Part shown: one piece after another, positions 12,401 through 25,100 of the stretch
Position numbering within the stretch: position 1 is the stretch's first letter
Layout of the letters: each line of letters starts with the position of its first letter
Assembly (NCBI GenBank): GCA_037178975.1
Contig: JASJZH010000001.1
Location: 1,736,001 to 1,800,000, forward strand
DNA: 64,000 nt
Source: Oscheius tipulae
Taxonomy: Eukaryota > Nematoda > Chromadorea > Rhabditida > Rhabditidae
Reading direction: 5' to 3'
Notes under the pieces: generated by a model
Database searches by the model: none
Seen by the model: only the letters and a program-made list of their open reading frames with translations
What the model was told of the DNA's origin: nothing
Position numbers and translations under genes: made by a program

Positions 12401-14041
12401 AATTGCTTTTGAATTATTCGTAATTCAAAGCTTTTACTTGTCGCATATGATCCTATTGTCCTTTTGTCAGCCCCAAAAGTAGCAGCTACTCAAGTGTGTT
12501 CAAATAACGTTAGTCGATTTAGGAAGCCGGTAGAGGAACTGATCCAGACAGAGCGCGAGTACGTCAAGAGTCTCCAGAAGTGCGTCGAGACCTACATCCG
12601 CGAATTCGACTCGGCTGCCGCCAATCTGCCACTGCCATTGAGAGGAAGACGCGCGGAGATCTTCATTAACATCGAGGAGATCTTCGAGTTCCATTCCAAG
12701 TAAGTCTCTATCTCTCTGTTTCTCTGTATCTGTCTATAGCGTACCGTCTTCTTGTGAATGTCTGTAGTCTACCGTCTCCTGCCTCTTTGTAAGACTGTCA
12801 ATAGTCTACCGTCTCTTGTCTCTCTGTGACTGTCAATAGCCTACAAACTTCTTTCTCGCTGCCTCTATTCTTTCACTCATTCTGTTTTCCAGAATCTTCC
12901 TGGCCGAGCTGCTCAAGTACGAGAACGATCCCGAGGCTGTCGGTTGTTCCTTTACCTTCCACGTCGACTGTCTCAGCCGTCTCTACACCAAGTACTGCTC
13001 TATCAAGGACATGAGCACGCACCAAGAGATCATGCTTCTGCCAGAGACGTTAAACTTTTTCGGCCAGCTGCGCGACAAGTATCAAATTGAGACGCTGGAC
13101 TCGATGCTGATCAAGCCCGTGCAGAGAATCATGCGCTACCAGCTGATGATCGGGGAGCTGCTCAAGATGACCGAAACCCTCGTCCACGCCGACAGCAACA
13201 TTCAGCACAACGTTGATGAGATCCGTGATGCCTACGAGGTCGTCCTCAGTGTGCCGAAGCGAGCCAACGACATCGTGCATCTGAACAGCTTGGATAGAGA
13301 CAAGCTGAATGTGACAGGAGAATTCGTCATGCAGGACACGCTCACAGTCTGGGATTCCAAATCCTACATTAAGAAGAGCAAGGAGAGACAGGTCTTTCTC
13401 TTTGAGTTGGCTATTGTCGTGGCGAAGAAGCTGGACATGCCGTCGAAGAGCGTCCGATATGTGCCGAAGGGAAAGCCGATTTTGGTGAGTCGAGGGTCTG
13501 GGACAGAGAGATAGTGAAACATAGAAGAAGATCAATAGAGAGACAGAGAGACAGAAATACAGACGGAGATTGAAGAGACAGAGAGACAGCTGACTGATTC
13601 CCTGTTTTCCAGCTCAACTCGATCACCGTCGTGGAACACGTGGAAAATGACGTCTGTCGCTTCGGAATCCGCATCGGCAACGAGTCCTCCAACGACAATC
13701 GCATCGACTTCAAAGCTAAGGACGAGAAGGAGAAGATTGCTTGGGTCCGAAGGATTCGCGAAAACCGTGCCGGCCTTTCCGTCAATCTCGAGTCTGGCTG
13801 GGAGAATCGCAGCCTCGGCAGTAGCAGCAACGGCACGGGTGCGACACAGCGCAGCTCGAAAATCTCCTCGGCCTCCTCGGATCGACACTCACGCGACGCC
13901 GAAAGCATCTCGTCGAACGAGCAAAGGAACTCCATTCACAGCTGCGGAAGCAATGAGGTTATTCCCGAATTTACTATTGCTAAGAAGGGGGGCAAGCAAT
14001 CTGTAGAATTCGCTGCGAGACTCGCGGGACAACCTATATAG
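6409..14041 (+). CDS. TRIO: Trio/UNC-73 N-terminal half: CRAL-TRIO, spectrin repeats, DH1-PH1 (RhoGEF)
   Basis: Rho-family guanine nucleotide exchange factor of the Trio/Kalirin/UNC-73 family, acting in axon guidance and actin control. Exons: 6409-6423 (proposed ATG), 6849-7115, 7163-7381, 7422-7529, 7566-7649, 7690-7793, 8037-8124, 8168-8290, 8331-8522, 8563-8841, 8923-9034, 9076-9283, 9328-9736, 9970-10230, 10272-10322, 10877-11245, 11313-11512, 11556-11928, 12120-12298, 12523-12699, 12893-13484, 13613-14041. Phases close throughout, giving about 1612 residues. Residues ~6-165 are the CRAL-TRIO lipid-binding fold (TVIVIDMRG, ALVIKPEKFWD). Spectrin-like helical repeats follow up to ~1210. 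DH1 starts at EELIQTEREYVKSL and includes [20 protein letters not shown], the conserved GTPase-contact helix. PH1 runs from LNVTGEFVMQDTL to IAWVRRIRENR. A Ser-rich tail ends at TAG 14039-14041. The first exon is tiny and is the weakest call. Confidence 0.93.
6466..6519. repeat. Dispersed hairpin repeat, copy 1
   Basis: Copy of a ~50-base imperfect palindrome whose consensus arm is GATGTTCTGCAAAGTTGTAG, with the reverse complement after a ~13-base loop containing GATCAA. Lies in the first proposed Trio intron. Confidence 0.75.
7850..7904. repeat. Dispersed hairpin repeat, copy 2 (degenerate)
   Basis: Keeps TGTAGAGCAGATCAA and the distal ACAAAACATC, with a weakened stem. Lies in a Trio intron. 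Confidence 0.6.
10417..10477 (-). repeat. tRNA-like sequence (tRNA pseudogene or SINE head)
   Basis: On the minus strand GATAGTGCAGTGGTTGGCGC is a good A box and ATCGGGTTCGATTCCCGAT a perfect T arm (B box). The anticodon arm is cut short and the acceptor ends do not pair, so it is not a functional tRNA. Lies in a Trio intron. Confidence 0.65.
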
Positions 14042-14816
14042 TTTTGGGAGGGCTCTTACCGTAAAGGGTAACATAAAATTGCCATCCTACTGTCCGATTC
14101 GCTCTCACCTATACTCTTGCCTCTGCTATTCTACTCCTGCCCGACCAGTCTCTCTTATAGTTTTTCCTGTCACTAAAGTCTATCATCCTCTGCTTCTTTG
14201 CACTTGTTGCCATCTCCTTACCGACATGTTCCTGCATCCGTTCTATATCCATTCTGTGCTTTTTATCCTGTTTCACACCTTCTTTATCTGGGCGTTCTGT
14301 CTCTTCGACTCTCCGTCTCTCTTCTCTGTCTCTCTATTTTTCAATCTCTTTGTCTCTCTGTCTCTCTATCTCTCTACTTTCCAATCTTTGTCTCTCTGTC
14401 TCTTTATCTCTGTACTTGCATGGACTTTTGTGTGTCACTCACCTCTAAACTAACATCAAAACCCGCAAAAGAGTCCCCCTAGAAACCAAGCTATTCCTAG
14501 AGCCAATAGCCTCGAAACTGATGCCAATTGTTAGACTCCCATGGCATGGGGTAAACTCGAATTGGAGCCAATCATAAGGGGAAAGATTGTCCAGTACTAT
14601 CTATAGATCATTCTGTCAAATTTAGGACTTGGAAAAGGAGGAGACGAAAGAAGACGAGACCACCACAGTGGAGACGATAGAGAGAATGAGCGTAGCTGAT
14701 TCCAAAGACTGATTCGTAGGAGCTCAAAACAGTGACATACACATATACAGGAAAACAATCTCATTCACGTTACATGTATATTTACAAAAAACTGGACGGA
14801 AGGATAATCATGATTT

Positions 14817-14822
14817 AATAAA
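14817..14822 (+). promoter_or_regulatory. Poly(A) signal of the short Trio isoform
   Basis: AATAAA about 775 bases after the stop codon at 14041. It supports a real transcript end after DH1-PH1 rather than a missed splice donor. Confidence 0.5.
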
Positions 14823-15027
14823 GTTTTAATACGTAACCTTTATGTTGTGAATACTTGTGAAATAATCAACCTCTGGCTCTTTTGTCCAGAACTGAGACTA
14901 TGCTCAACCCATTAAAACCAGCCGTTACTCCAGACGCTCAGCTCCTCATTACCGCTTTTCTCCTCTTCCGTCAGCAGTTTCCAAACTTTTTAAGTCCATT
15001 CACCCAGAGCTCCAGAGGGTCATAGAG

Positions 15028-15167
<140 letters not shown>

Positions 15168-16383
15168 CTCACACTCACTAAAAGCGTGTCTCTCTGTTGT
15201 AATGGCTGCTGGATCAGCGCGCCTGTCGTTCGTCCCGTCGCCGCGCCTCACTTCTCGCCCCGGTTCACGGCGCCACGTGTGTCACCCTGTCCAATTATTA
15301 TACAGCAGTGACCACATCTAGCATCATCTAATCGTATTCGTGAATTTCAACAAGTTCCGCCAAGACTATCTAAACCTCCAAGGTGCGCGCAAAGCGATGA
15401 TGCGCAGCTGTTTTGGATGTGTCCGGCGCCACCCGAAAGTGAGTTTTCTTTAGTTTTTGAGTCCCGAAACGAAACTTGATAAAGTAAAGAGACTAAAAAT
15501 GCAATAGGGCTCAAGGCAAAGTTTCAGGTTAATCGATTTTCGCCGCGATGTTGTAACTGGGTTCTCTCTCCAACTGGAGAGAGGGATCAAAGACCTCGGA
15601 GCTGTTTTTGAAACCGTTTTATAGGATAATCAGTGGGAACCTAAAGGGAAGAGTACTGTAGAACAAGAATTGGACTCTGAATTGGTATGGACTGTCCCAG
15701 TCTCTTTGTCTCTCTGTCTCTTTAGAAGCCCTAGTTTCCGATCTGTTAACACTCCATTCCTTTCCCGTTCCCGTCAAAACCCCATTCATAATCCGTCCTC
15801 GTTGCCCAGGTGTTGAGCCCATTTTCCTGTTTTGCATCCTCGACGCCATTCTCTCCCGCTTCCCAAATTTGTTGATACAAAACACGGTTCCTGTCTCTCT
15901 CTCTCTCTCTCCCCCTTTGAAGGGACCTGTTTACGCATCTGATGCCCTTTTTGAGCTTTATCCTCTCGTCAGATCTCCAAATGCTTCTTCCGTTTATATA
16001 CCCGTCTGATCTCGTTGAACTTTCTACACACACATGCTCCTCGTTGAGCCTAGGAAAGGAGGGCAGAAGGAGAAAATAATTGGTCGTAATTTGCTTAGCT
16101 CCTTCTCCACCCCCTTTCTGTCCCTCTTTGCTCTCTTAGTCTATTCAACTTCTTTTTTCCTGTCAGTTATAGTTCCTTCCTTTATGATGTAATGGACAGA
16201 TATATAATACAGTAAGCGGAGTTTACGAGACTATCAAGGTGAGAGTCATAGAGACACAGAGGCAGAGTGATAGAGAGACAGAAACAGAGAGACAAAGAGA
16301 CAGAAGCATAGAGAAAGTGTGAGACAGAAAGACAGGGAAATACAGAAACGAAGAGACATGGGGACACAAAGATAGAGAAACAG

Positions 16384-16428
<45 letters not shown>
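16384..16428. repeat. (CA)n microsatellite
   Basis: About 20 CA units, bordered on both sides by GA/GACA-rich sequence. Cys-Val 'proteins' read from it are artefacts. Confidence 0.95.
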
Positions 16429-16430
<2 letters not shown>

Positions 16431-17946
16431 GACCGGCTGATATACTCAGAGAGACAGAGGCACAGAGAGAAAGGAACAAGCTCATCAGTTAGGTGACTTC
16501 TATCGTTAGTCAGCGCCATGTCCTTTACAATCGAAGTTTTGAGACTTTTTCTATACTCTTTTTTTTTCTAGTGACTAATCTCCATCCCCAATAAAACCTC
16601 TCTTTTTCAATTTCAAGCTCTGATTCATGTGTCTCTCTGCCTTTGCCGCCCCTTATTCTCCCTCCCTTTCCCCGCTGTTGGCGTCGTCGTCACTTTCCGC
16701 GTCAATTGCCCTGATCCAGTATGTGGCCGAGCCTTTCCCTCTCTCTCTCTCTTTCGGAGACTCATTGTGCATTACATTTCCTCCTTTGACTTGATTCTTC
16801 TAGAAATTGTTTTCGTTCAGTGAAGACTTGCTCTTAGCCTGTAGGCTAAAGAAAACTGCATTGATAATACAGTTATGTCTCATTGTAGCTTTTAGGATCT
16901 CACCCGTACTGTCTCACTGCAGTTCAATCATACATGGTTCAAAAGTTCGTAAGAGGCCTAGGGGTTGATTGGAACTTGTCGCTTTCATGCTTCACTTGTC
17001 AATCCCAAAGACAACACACACCCACTGGGAAAAGCACTGGTCAATAGGGTTGTCTTGGACAGACAGAGAGACAGGGCAACGACTATCCCTATAACTGTAG
17101 CTAATTTGGCATTGATTGTGGCCTAGAATGCAACTGTACGATTCATTTTTCCCGTTTGTCCCACCGGTACTCTCTTGGTAGCTTGTAAAACTCGAAATCC
17201 TGCACCTTCCTTGCTTCTCTTCCTTCCCAGCTCCTTTTTCTCCTTCAATTAGTGGGTTCCCAGCAAAATAATAACCCAGTCTCTCTGGGCCCTAGAGTCC
17301 TCAATTGACACAGCCTTCATGGTGGCCCGATGACGGCGGTTGGGTATAAAGTGCGTACGAATAAAATATTGTGAGAGATCATAAAATGCAGAGAAGCGTC
17401 CCGTAATCAGAAATCTGCTCCCGCCACTGTCCCCCTCTCTCTATCGCTCGCTCTCGGAAAGAGACACACACACATGTTTTACAGCTGCTTTTATTACTTG
17501 GCAGCGCTGCTGCAACCACTGCCGCTCTGTTCCCTCTTTCTATTTCACTCCGAACTTGGGACAGAGATAGAGACAGAGAGATACGTGCTTCCCAATCATT
17601 TATCTCTTTCTCCCAGCTCTTAGAGAAACATGCGCACTCTCTCTAACACACCCAGTTTTGAGACATAGACAGATGGCTCTTGGTCTCTCTGTAATCGAGT
17701 ACACAGCTTCCGCCCTTAGTTTCTCGGGGACACAAAGTAAACAAGAGAAAAGTATCCTGCAATATCCAATTTCACTCTCACCCTCACTCTCACTTACTCC
17801 CGAGTAAAGACTCCAGTTCAGTGATTAATTTCTCCCCTAGCCTTAGGCTTCCGCTATCATTTCCCTCCATCTCATTATTCTCTCTCCCTCTCCCTCTCTC
17901 CCACTCATTCGTTTTTGCTCCGGAAACGTGATACTTGTCTCTCTAG

Positions 17947-18112
17947 GACTCTCTGTCTGACCACGATGTTGACGTATTCCAAATCGTGGCGTTCAATCAG
18001 AACCAGGACCGGGAGCCTGTACTCGAGAGCCAGGACAAAGTTGACTGCGAGCTTCCGGGCCAGCAACTCTTCCCCACGACATTTGAGTCCGAGTGCGGCT
18101 GGCGAGGACTCG
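17947..18112 (+). CDS. TRIO: Possible Trio linker exon before SH3-1
   Basis: Flanked by CTCTCTAG and a GTAAGT donor. In the frame that joins the SH3 exon in phase 0 it encodes a Ser/Arg-rich linker (TGSLYSRARTKL...RASNSSPRHLSPS) containing an internal ATG, so it could be an internal exon or the first coding exon of a middle isoform. The upstream partner is unclear because the PH1 exon has no good donor in phase 2. A second frame is also open but would not match the SH3 phase. Confidence 0.4.
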
Positions 18113-19252
18113 GTAAGTAGAAACTCGAGTTTACCCCCTCCCTAATAATAAAAATATTGTCTCACTGCTATTTGGAACGTTCTTTTGAAATTACTAGGAA
18201 TCTCTGTTGGTATATTTGGTGGGTCCGACCAGTTTCTCCTGTATACCGAACCGTCAGTCTCGACGAGTTTCGATCAAAAACGAAATCAGGGATTTCTGAA
18301 CGAGAGCTCTCTAAACTCAACCGTAGTACGCTTCGGGTTTTTTTGCTGCCCAGAAAGTCAGGTAGGGGTTTAAAAGCCCCTGCTTTCATCGAAATGCCTT
18401 TAAAATTGCTCTCTTTGTCTGTTATACAGTCGCGGGTCACGTTCATTCCTGGGCAAGTTTGGTGCTCAACAGCTCTCGCGTCCTGCATTTACCATATTTT
18501 TTAGACACAACAAACCGCTATATACAGCAAAGAATAGGGATATCACTCGTTAAAAATCACGAAGATAAAAACTGGGACATATATAAATTGGAAGCTCGTC
18601 AGATTTTGTTGACATCATTGAGTATTCAACCGCTGTGCTCCTTTGGTTTCCTGCTATATCTTGAAACACCAAATTAAGGCCTGTGGATTAGACGAAAAAC
18701 TTGTTTTGCCCCTTTTCCAATTTTGTTGAAGATCAAAAAGTCCCACAAATCATTATTATGTTTGTCTGTAGACTCTAGGACGAGTAGCGTGTCAGTTGAC
18801 GAGGCAGTGAGTTAGAGCAAGAAGACCCGAACAGTGTCCTAAAACTTTTCAGGTTTTGCGGAACTGTAGAAAAGTTTGGCAAGCATACAATTTACGAGAT
18901 TCCATCTAGATTTTAATGGTTTCATGTACACAGGAGCTCAACTGCTCTCTGCCGATTAGAGAGCTCTCCCACCCGCAAATACAGAGCACACGCGAATTTT
19001 TAATTATGATTGTTTGTCTCCCAATCCAGAGGAGAGCTCAAAAAGTGTTTTTATATCGCGGGTCGCAGAAACCAATCGAAATGTGGCATGCGAGAGAGAC
19101 GGGCGAGATTTGTGAATCAGAATGTTTACTGGTGGATTAAATATTGGAATTGTGTGTGTGACACCTCGTGTGTGGAAAGGGAAAGAGAACTGATAGGAAT
19201 GGGGGGTAAAGGACAGGGGACAACGGAACAGAGTAACAAAAATTTGTTCCAG

Positions 19253-19529
19253 GGCGCTGCCGATCAATGGTTCATTCGATCCGACTTCGATGCCTTGGCC
19301 GACGGACAGCTCACTGTGAAGACTGGAGAACGAGTGGAGGTGAATGGATAGAAGAACAAAGAGGCTAAGAGATAGAGAGACAGGGAGACAGAGAGACAAA
19401 GCGAGGAAGAGCAACCAAGAGTTTTCCAGGCAACCGATCAGCAACCCCATGACACGGAATGGACTAATGTCATAATCGTCGACCAACCTCATCGTGCCGG
19501 ACTCGTCCCATCGACTCTTCTCCTACCTG
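19253..19529 (+). CDS. TRIO: Trio SH3-1 domain exons
   Basis: Exons 19253-19339 and 19430-19529. Together they encode one SH3 fold: WFIRSDFDALADGQLTVKTG (the RT-loop region), then EWTNVIIVD, then RAGLVPSTLLLP (the conserved G-x-V-P-x-x-L end). Trio family proteins place an SH3 directly after DH1-PH1, which is the position here. The last exon ends in phase 1, which fits the exon at 22483 (phase 1 in). This supports a full-length transcript bypassing the alternative start exon at 22168. Confidence 0.8.
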
Positions 19530-19879
19530 GTCAGTCTCTTTTTCAAAACAGGGAAAGTTCAAAAATGGTGAGAGACCGGAGTCGGAAGCTCTGCTCTCCC
19601 TCTCGCTGCTCGAGCTCAATTGGTTTAGTGTCGCACAGCGCAGCGTCGAGTCCTATTTTCATCCGTCCAGACTCTTTGCGATTTTTTGTCCTCTTTGAAA
19701 TTATAGGGGTGGGATTCGTCGAAAGATTAAGCTGTGTGGCACTCTTCGCCCTTTTTCTTGGTTTTTTGAATAATTTATTATTGGCGTACGTGTTGACGAG
19801 AGTCGGAGAGATAGAGGGGGAGGTGGGATTTCTTGCTCCCCTGATGGTTCTATCTGTTTCGCTTTGTCTCTCAGTCACT

Positions 19880-19920
<41 letters not shown>

Positions 19921-21519
19921 CTGTAAGGACTTCTGAATTTTCTCTTCAAACCGCACATTCTTCCAAGAACACCAAACATCCATTTTTGAGCTCCTATCCC
20001 CGTATCCTCTTATTCCTGTCCGCTAGTACTTATGGCAATTTTCATAATGGGAGCCCCCTACTCTTCTTGGGAGAGGCTCAAAATACTTGAAATTCTAAGA
20101 GAGCTAGCTTCCTCTCTTTATAGCAAAAATAGAGGAATTAATTTGCCTTGCCCCCTTAAATTAATGACCATTGTCCTCTCCCATATCTCTCTCTCTCTCT
20201 CCACGCGAGAGATGAAGCTGCCCCTCGTCGTTTTCACATCCTCCCTCCCCTCCTTTAATGAGAGAAATGGCCTATAGCCGTACATCACAACAGCCTCACT
20301 GTCATTGTTCTAAAAGAGTCTTTAGGTTCTGACCCCAATTATTTCTGCAAAGCCTTTTCGGAATTCTGATGTTGAGCCTACCAATTAGTATCCGAGGCAG
20401 AAGAGCCATGCTTTTGACGTTTGGATGAGAAAAAGGGGGTCTCTGTCTCTCACTTCCTTAATTCCTATCTGCCCTTTAATTGAAGGTAGATACGATCAGG
20501 GAAGTCACCTCCCAAGCTTTTCAGCCTCTTTCCCTCCAACTTATGCTTAGCCGTATGAGAAAAAAGGGTCTGCAGCAACATACTCTGTCCAAATCTTATT
20601 GCCCTTCATGAGAAAATGCAAAGTTTGGGCCTGAAAATCACGAATCCATCTAGAAACATGTGGCTCTGAGAGCACATGTGGTCTCGGAGGGAGATCTCCA
20701 TCGATTTCCATCAGAAGATCGACAGAAAGGGGCAAGCTCCAGCCAGCGGTGAACTCCCCCAAACGCCTCTCTTTTTTTCTCGAAAAGCACCTCCAACCAA
20801 CTGAGAGTCTATCTCACAATCTTTGACCCGCCACTTTTCTCGACGATTTTCGTCTCGTCTCGACAACGAGAGCGAGCAATTTCCTCTCCTTAGCACATAT
20901 CTTTCTCACTCTCTTTCCTCTTTGTTCTCACCCGTAAGTCTCTCTGTCCTCTCTTTCTCTCGCTGCCTCTCCCACTCTCTTTCTGGGACTTTCGCTGTTC
21001 CTTAAGATCATCCGTGCTTAGTTATTTTCCATCTAGATTCGAAATGTTATAACTTCTTCTAGAAATAGACAGTAGTCTAGAAAGCCAGTCTTTGTCACTG
21101 TGACTCAATTGTTGACAAGCTACGCTCTACCTAAATATTTACAGAAGAGTGACAATGAAAATAGTGCCGCAACTGTCCAGTAGTTGACTTTTTAGAAAAG
21201 CAAAAGCCCATTTTTACGTGTTCATGGGTCCGGTGCACAGGAGGCAGTGCTCTCTCTGTCTCTCAGTCTCCCTTCTCCCGCCTGCGCGCTCAGCAAACAG
21301 TCTCTCTCAATCATCGGATACAGGGCGAACTTCGCCCGGGAAAAGCCATCCTCATTGAATTTAATTGCCTCTGTCTCCCAATGGTCATTTGGATTTTTTC
21401 ACTATTTCTCTGTCTTTCTTGTACCGTAACATTGGGCCCCCCTTCACACTGTTTGTTGACATGGAAAGTAGACTTGTGACTTCCAACTGACAGGGCCAGG
21501 AAAAGGTTTTTGAGGCATA

Positions 21520-21573
21520 CCATGTTCTACAAAGTTGTAGCTTTTGATTTCCTCTATAACTTTGCAGAACATC
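21520..21573. repeat. Dispersed hairpin repeat, copy 3
   Basis: Near-consensus arms CATGTTCTACAAAGTTGTAG and ATAACTTTGCAGAACATC. Lies in a Trio intron. Confidence 0.75.
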
Positions 21574-21659
21574 ACAAAATGGAAAAGTGATGCTTTTGGT
21601 CCGATGCGGCACTTTTCGCTGTGTTTTCTTTCCAAGCACAGACTCCTCGCGGGGGTCTT

Positions 21660-21815
21660 CTTCAAAATTTCGAATTTGCCCCTCTTTCACCATTCACCAC
21701 TTCAAAATTTCGAATTTGCCTCTCTTCCACTATTCACCACTTCAAAATTTTGAATTTGCCCTCTTACACCATTCACCACTTCAAATTTCGAATTTGCCTC
21801 TTTTTCACCATTCGA
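21660..21815. repeat. Tandem repeat, about four ~41-base units
   Basis: The unit contains TTCAAAATTTCGAATTTGCC followed by a pyrimidine-rich part and CACCATTCACCAC. Four units are visible with a few substitutions. It lies in a Trio intron. Confidence 0.85.
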
Positions 21816-22167
21816 TCGAGCAATATTTCGAAAGTTGCGGGCTCTCCCTATATCCTATCATCATCACTCCAGAGCTCTCACTTGACTCTCTGTCAATAAG
21901 ATCTCAATTGGCGGCCTCTCTCTCTTCCAGGTCCCCCTATTTCTCTCTCTCTCTCTCTCTCTCTGACTCTCTTGGTTCCAACACCGGAAATTAGGGTCAT
22001 TTCCATCGTCCCCTCTTCCAAAGTTCTGTCTTTCTGTCTTTCTGTCCCCCGTCTTTCTGTCCTCCGTCTTTCTGTCTCTCTGTCTTTCTGTCCTTCTGTC
22101 TTTCTGTTTCTCTGTTTCTTTACCTCTTTGTGTCACTTATTCTCTCAAAAACATCCCATTTCTAAGA

Positions 22168-25100
22168 ATGCGACGATCGCGAACGGTCGATCCGGAAGAG
22201 AAGGATAGTCCGACAAAAAACTGCTCCTCGCCGAAGTCACCTCAAGAAAATGGTGGCAGTCGACGTCAGAGATGGAGCTTTGCTCTGAAAAGACGCTGGT
22301 TCAGTTCCAGTTCCTCTAGAGCCAGTCATGACTCTTCCCCGACCGGTAGTCCTACGACTGACCCCACCGGGCCATTGGTCTCGCCGCGCAAAACCACATT
22401 GGGCTCGAGTAATCTAGGTAAATGGGGGCTGACAGTGATTGCGACATTGACAGCGACTCTCTCTGAACTGAATTGTTTTTAGATCAACCTTCGTCCTCTA
22501 CGGATCGTCCCGACGCCGGTTCTAACAATGGAGGCTCCGTGGTCAAAAGGAAATCCCTGAGGTTAGTCTTTTTTTCTCTTACTGGGAACTAGAGAAGTCG
22601 ATTCCTCAAAAGAGAGCCCAAAGAGCGCAGACTCTCTCTGTGCCAAAGCGCCACGCACACTCGAAACTGTTTTGTTTGCAATGGTTGATGACGGCCACAC
22701 GGGGGACGTCCGGGGTAACTCTCTGGTAGAAACCTGGGATTGACAGAGATACAGAGACAGTGAGGAACGGAGAAACAGAGAGATAAAGAGATAGAGAAAT
22801 AGAGAAATAGAGAGAAAGAGAGATAGAGAGACATAGAGATAAAGAGAAAGAGAGATAGAGATAGAAACAGTGAGACAGTGAAACAGAGAGACAGGGAGAT
22901 ACTGAACTAGATTTCAATCCCCCGGAAGTGACTTATTATCTCTTTCTGCCATCTTCTTCCCCTCCATATACTTCCTGTTCGTCAGATCCTCAATTCCAGC
23001 CGAGCCTATTTGTCTTTAATTTCGAAGCCAAATATCTTGGGGATTAATTGGGGGGCAAGTCAATTCCTCTTTCATCTCCCCCTACCCGCTCCATTTTCCT
23101 CTTTTCTATGATGAAAGTGTTCCAAAACCGACAGAGGGACTGATTATCCCCTCGAGATTCTCTTCAAAACTTCTGACAACGCCGTGTCCGAAAACGATTT
23201 CACATGGATTTTTATGATATTTGTTTGTGTTAATGTCATCCCCAGAGACTTCACTTCCAGACGTGTGGTGACTGCTCAAAGCGAGACATTTTTGAGGAAA
23301 AACAGAGGACATAAGAAATTCTTTTCAACAAAAAAATAGCTTTGTAAAGGCGGGGATCGAACGTGGGACTCTCTCCTTATCAATCTAGTTACTTAGCCAT
23401 TAGGCCATGAAAACAAAAAGCGCGTCGCACGGTAGGATAAAGTACAATCTTCATCTACATCTATGAGTGCGTAAAGTTTTTGGAGAACCTGCCCAATTCG
23501 GCACAAAACCCAGATTCTCAGACTTTTTGATGTTTTGTAAACTTATAGGGCAGATCAAAGGCTACAACTTCCCAGAACATCACGTGCCCCAAAAATCACG
23601 TCTTGAACCCGAAAATTGACTTCTATTACTCATTCTCTAATCCCTCAGGGCTAGAATTTCCTCCAAAATGTCTGGATGATTCATCACCTTGTCTCTCTTT
23701 TGGAAGATTCTCTCGCTCGCTCTTTCTCGGTCTGAACTCGTTCCCCAGCAGGCAACAGACACACGCCGGCAGGTCTCCCCTGTCTCTCTGTCTCTTCACG
23801 CCGCATGTGTCTTCTCAATTTTTTTGACCTACATTTTCTTCTTTCGTGTCCTTTTTTAGTCAAAAACCACCATGTGACCCCCCTCCCTCTTCTTCAAAAC
23901 CGGTAAATATTGCAGACTCTCACAAGTACACAGGTCTTTTCAATAGGCCTCATTTGTCGCAGGGGGGACAGTCGGGGGGGCGTCGACATAAGGTTTTTTC
24001 TCTCTTCGAGCGAGAGACTGTTTTCGTCTTCTATCGATGTTTTCACCCCCTACCGCCATTTCGAACCTTGAAAACAGAATTAGGAACGAGACAGATAGGT
24101 GAAGAGCAAAAGCTACTCCCACATTTTGTTGACATTTCCGCCACTCCCACACACGTAGAACCGTCTCACTTACCCATTTTTTCACATCATTTCTCGTGAT
24201 TTTCCTCCCTTTCAACAATTTGCAATGACTTGAAATCTGAATTTGCGCGCGAAAGGAGCGAGCAGAATGAAATAGTGCGCAGCTGGATCAATATGATCGC
24301 CTTCCTTGACCATTTTCGGGCAGAATCATTGATTTTTGGGGAAAGAGATGTTCTGCAAAGCTGTAGAGCAGATTAAGTACTACAATTTTATACGACATGA
24401 AAAGTTGAGAAAATGCTGTTTTGTACCAGAAAAGGGGCTAGATAAGATTTCCATAGCGTGCCTTTTGTAAGTTGTGGTCTAATTCGTGTCCAAAAATTGA
24501 TTTTTCACCTTTTACAAGTTCTCCAAATTTTTAGAGGAGATCAAGGTCTACAAGTTCGTACAACATCAAAAAAACCGGACAATCTTTTATTTACTGAAAA
24601 ATGACCTTCATTTCTTCGACTCACTATTCTCATATCTTTTTTTTCCAAAAATACAGTCTGGAAGCTCTTCTCTTTGCCGAAGAGTCTGACGATTCCACAC
24701 ACTTTTCTCCGAAAATCATAACATCGATTATATGGACACAAATCACAAAAACTAGCTGACGCTAAATATAAGTTGGGGCCATTTATGTAAACAAACGCGT
24801 CGTTGAAATCTTAAACCCTTTAAAACTAACGAAAGGAAACCATTTCAGCTTTGTGATGTCCTGCAAGGTTGTAGCCCTTGATCTGCCCTACAACTTTGCA
24901 GAACATTGTAAGGTCCAAAAAGTAAGTCTTAGACCAGAAAAATGATTAGCAAATGGTTCTTTCTCGATGCAATGGTGCACTCCAGGCATTCTGCTCTCAA
25001 TACCTTTAAAAAGAACCAAAGTGCGATGATGTCCGTCATACCTTTAAAAAAACTAAAGTGCGATGATGTTCGTCTGTCCGTGCGTCATCACGAGCAAAAG

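Noticed and set aside
16182-16519. Long Cys-Val and Ser-Leu repeat reading frames
   Set aside because: They are translations of (CA)n and GA/GACA microsatellites, present in several frames at once.
18156-18677. Open frames on both strands after the exon at 17947
   Set aside because: No family match, no consistent splice phases; most likely intron.
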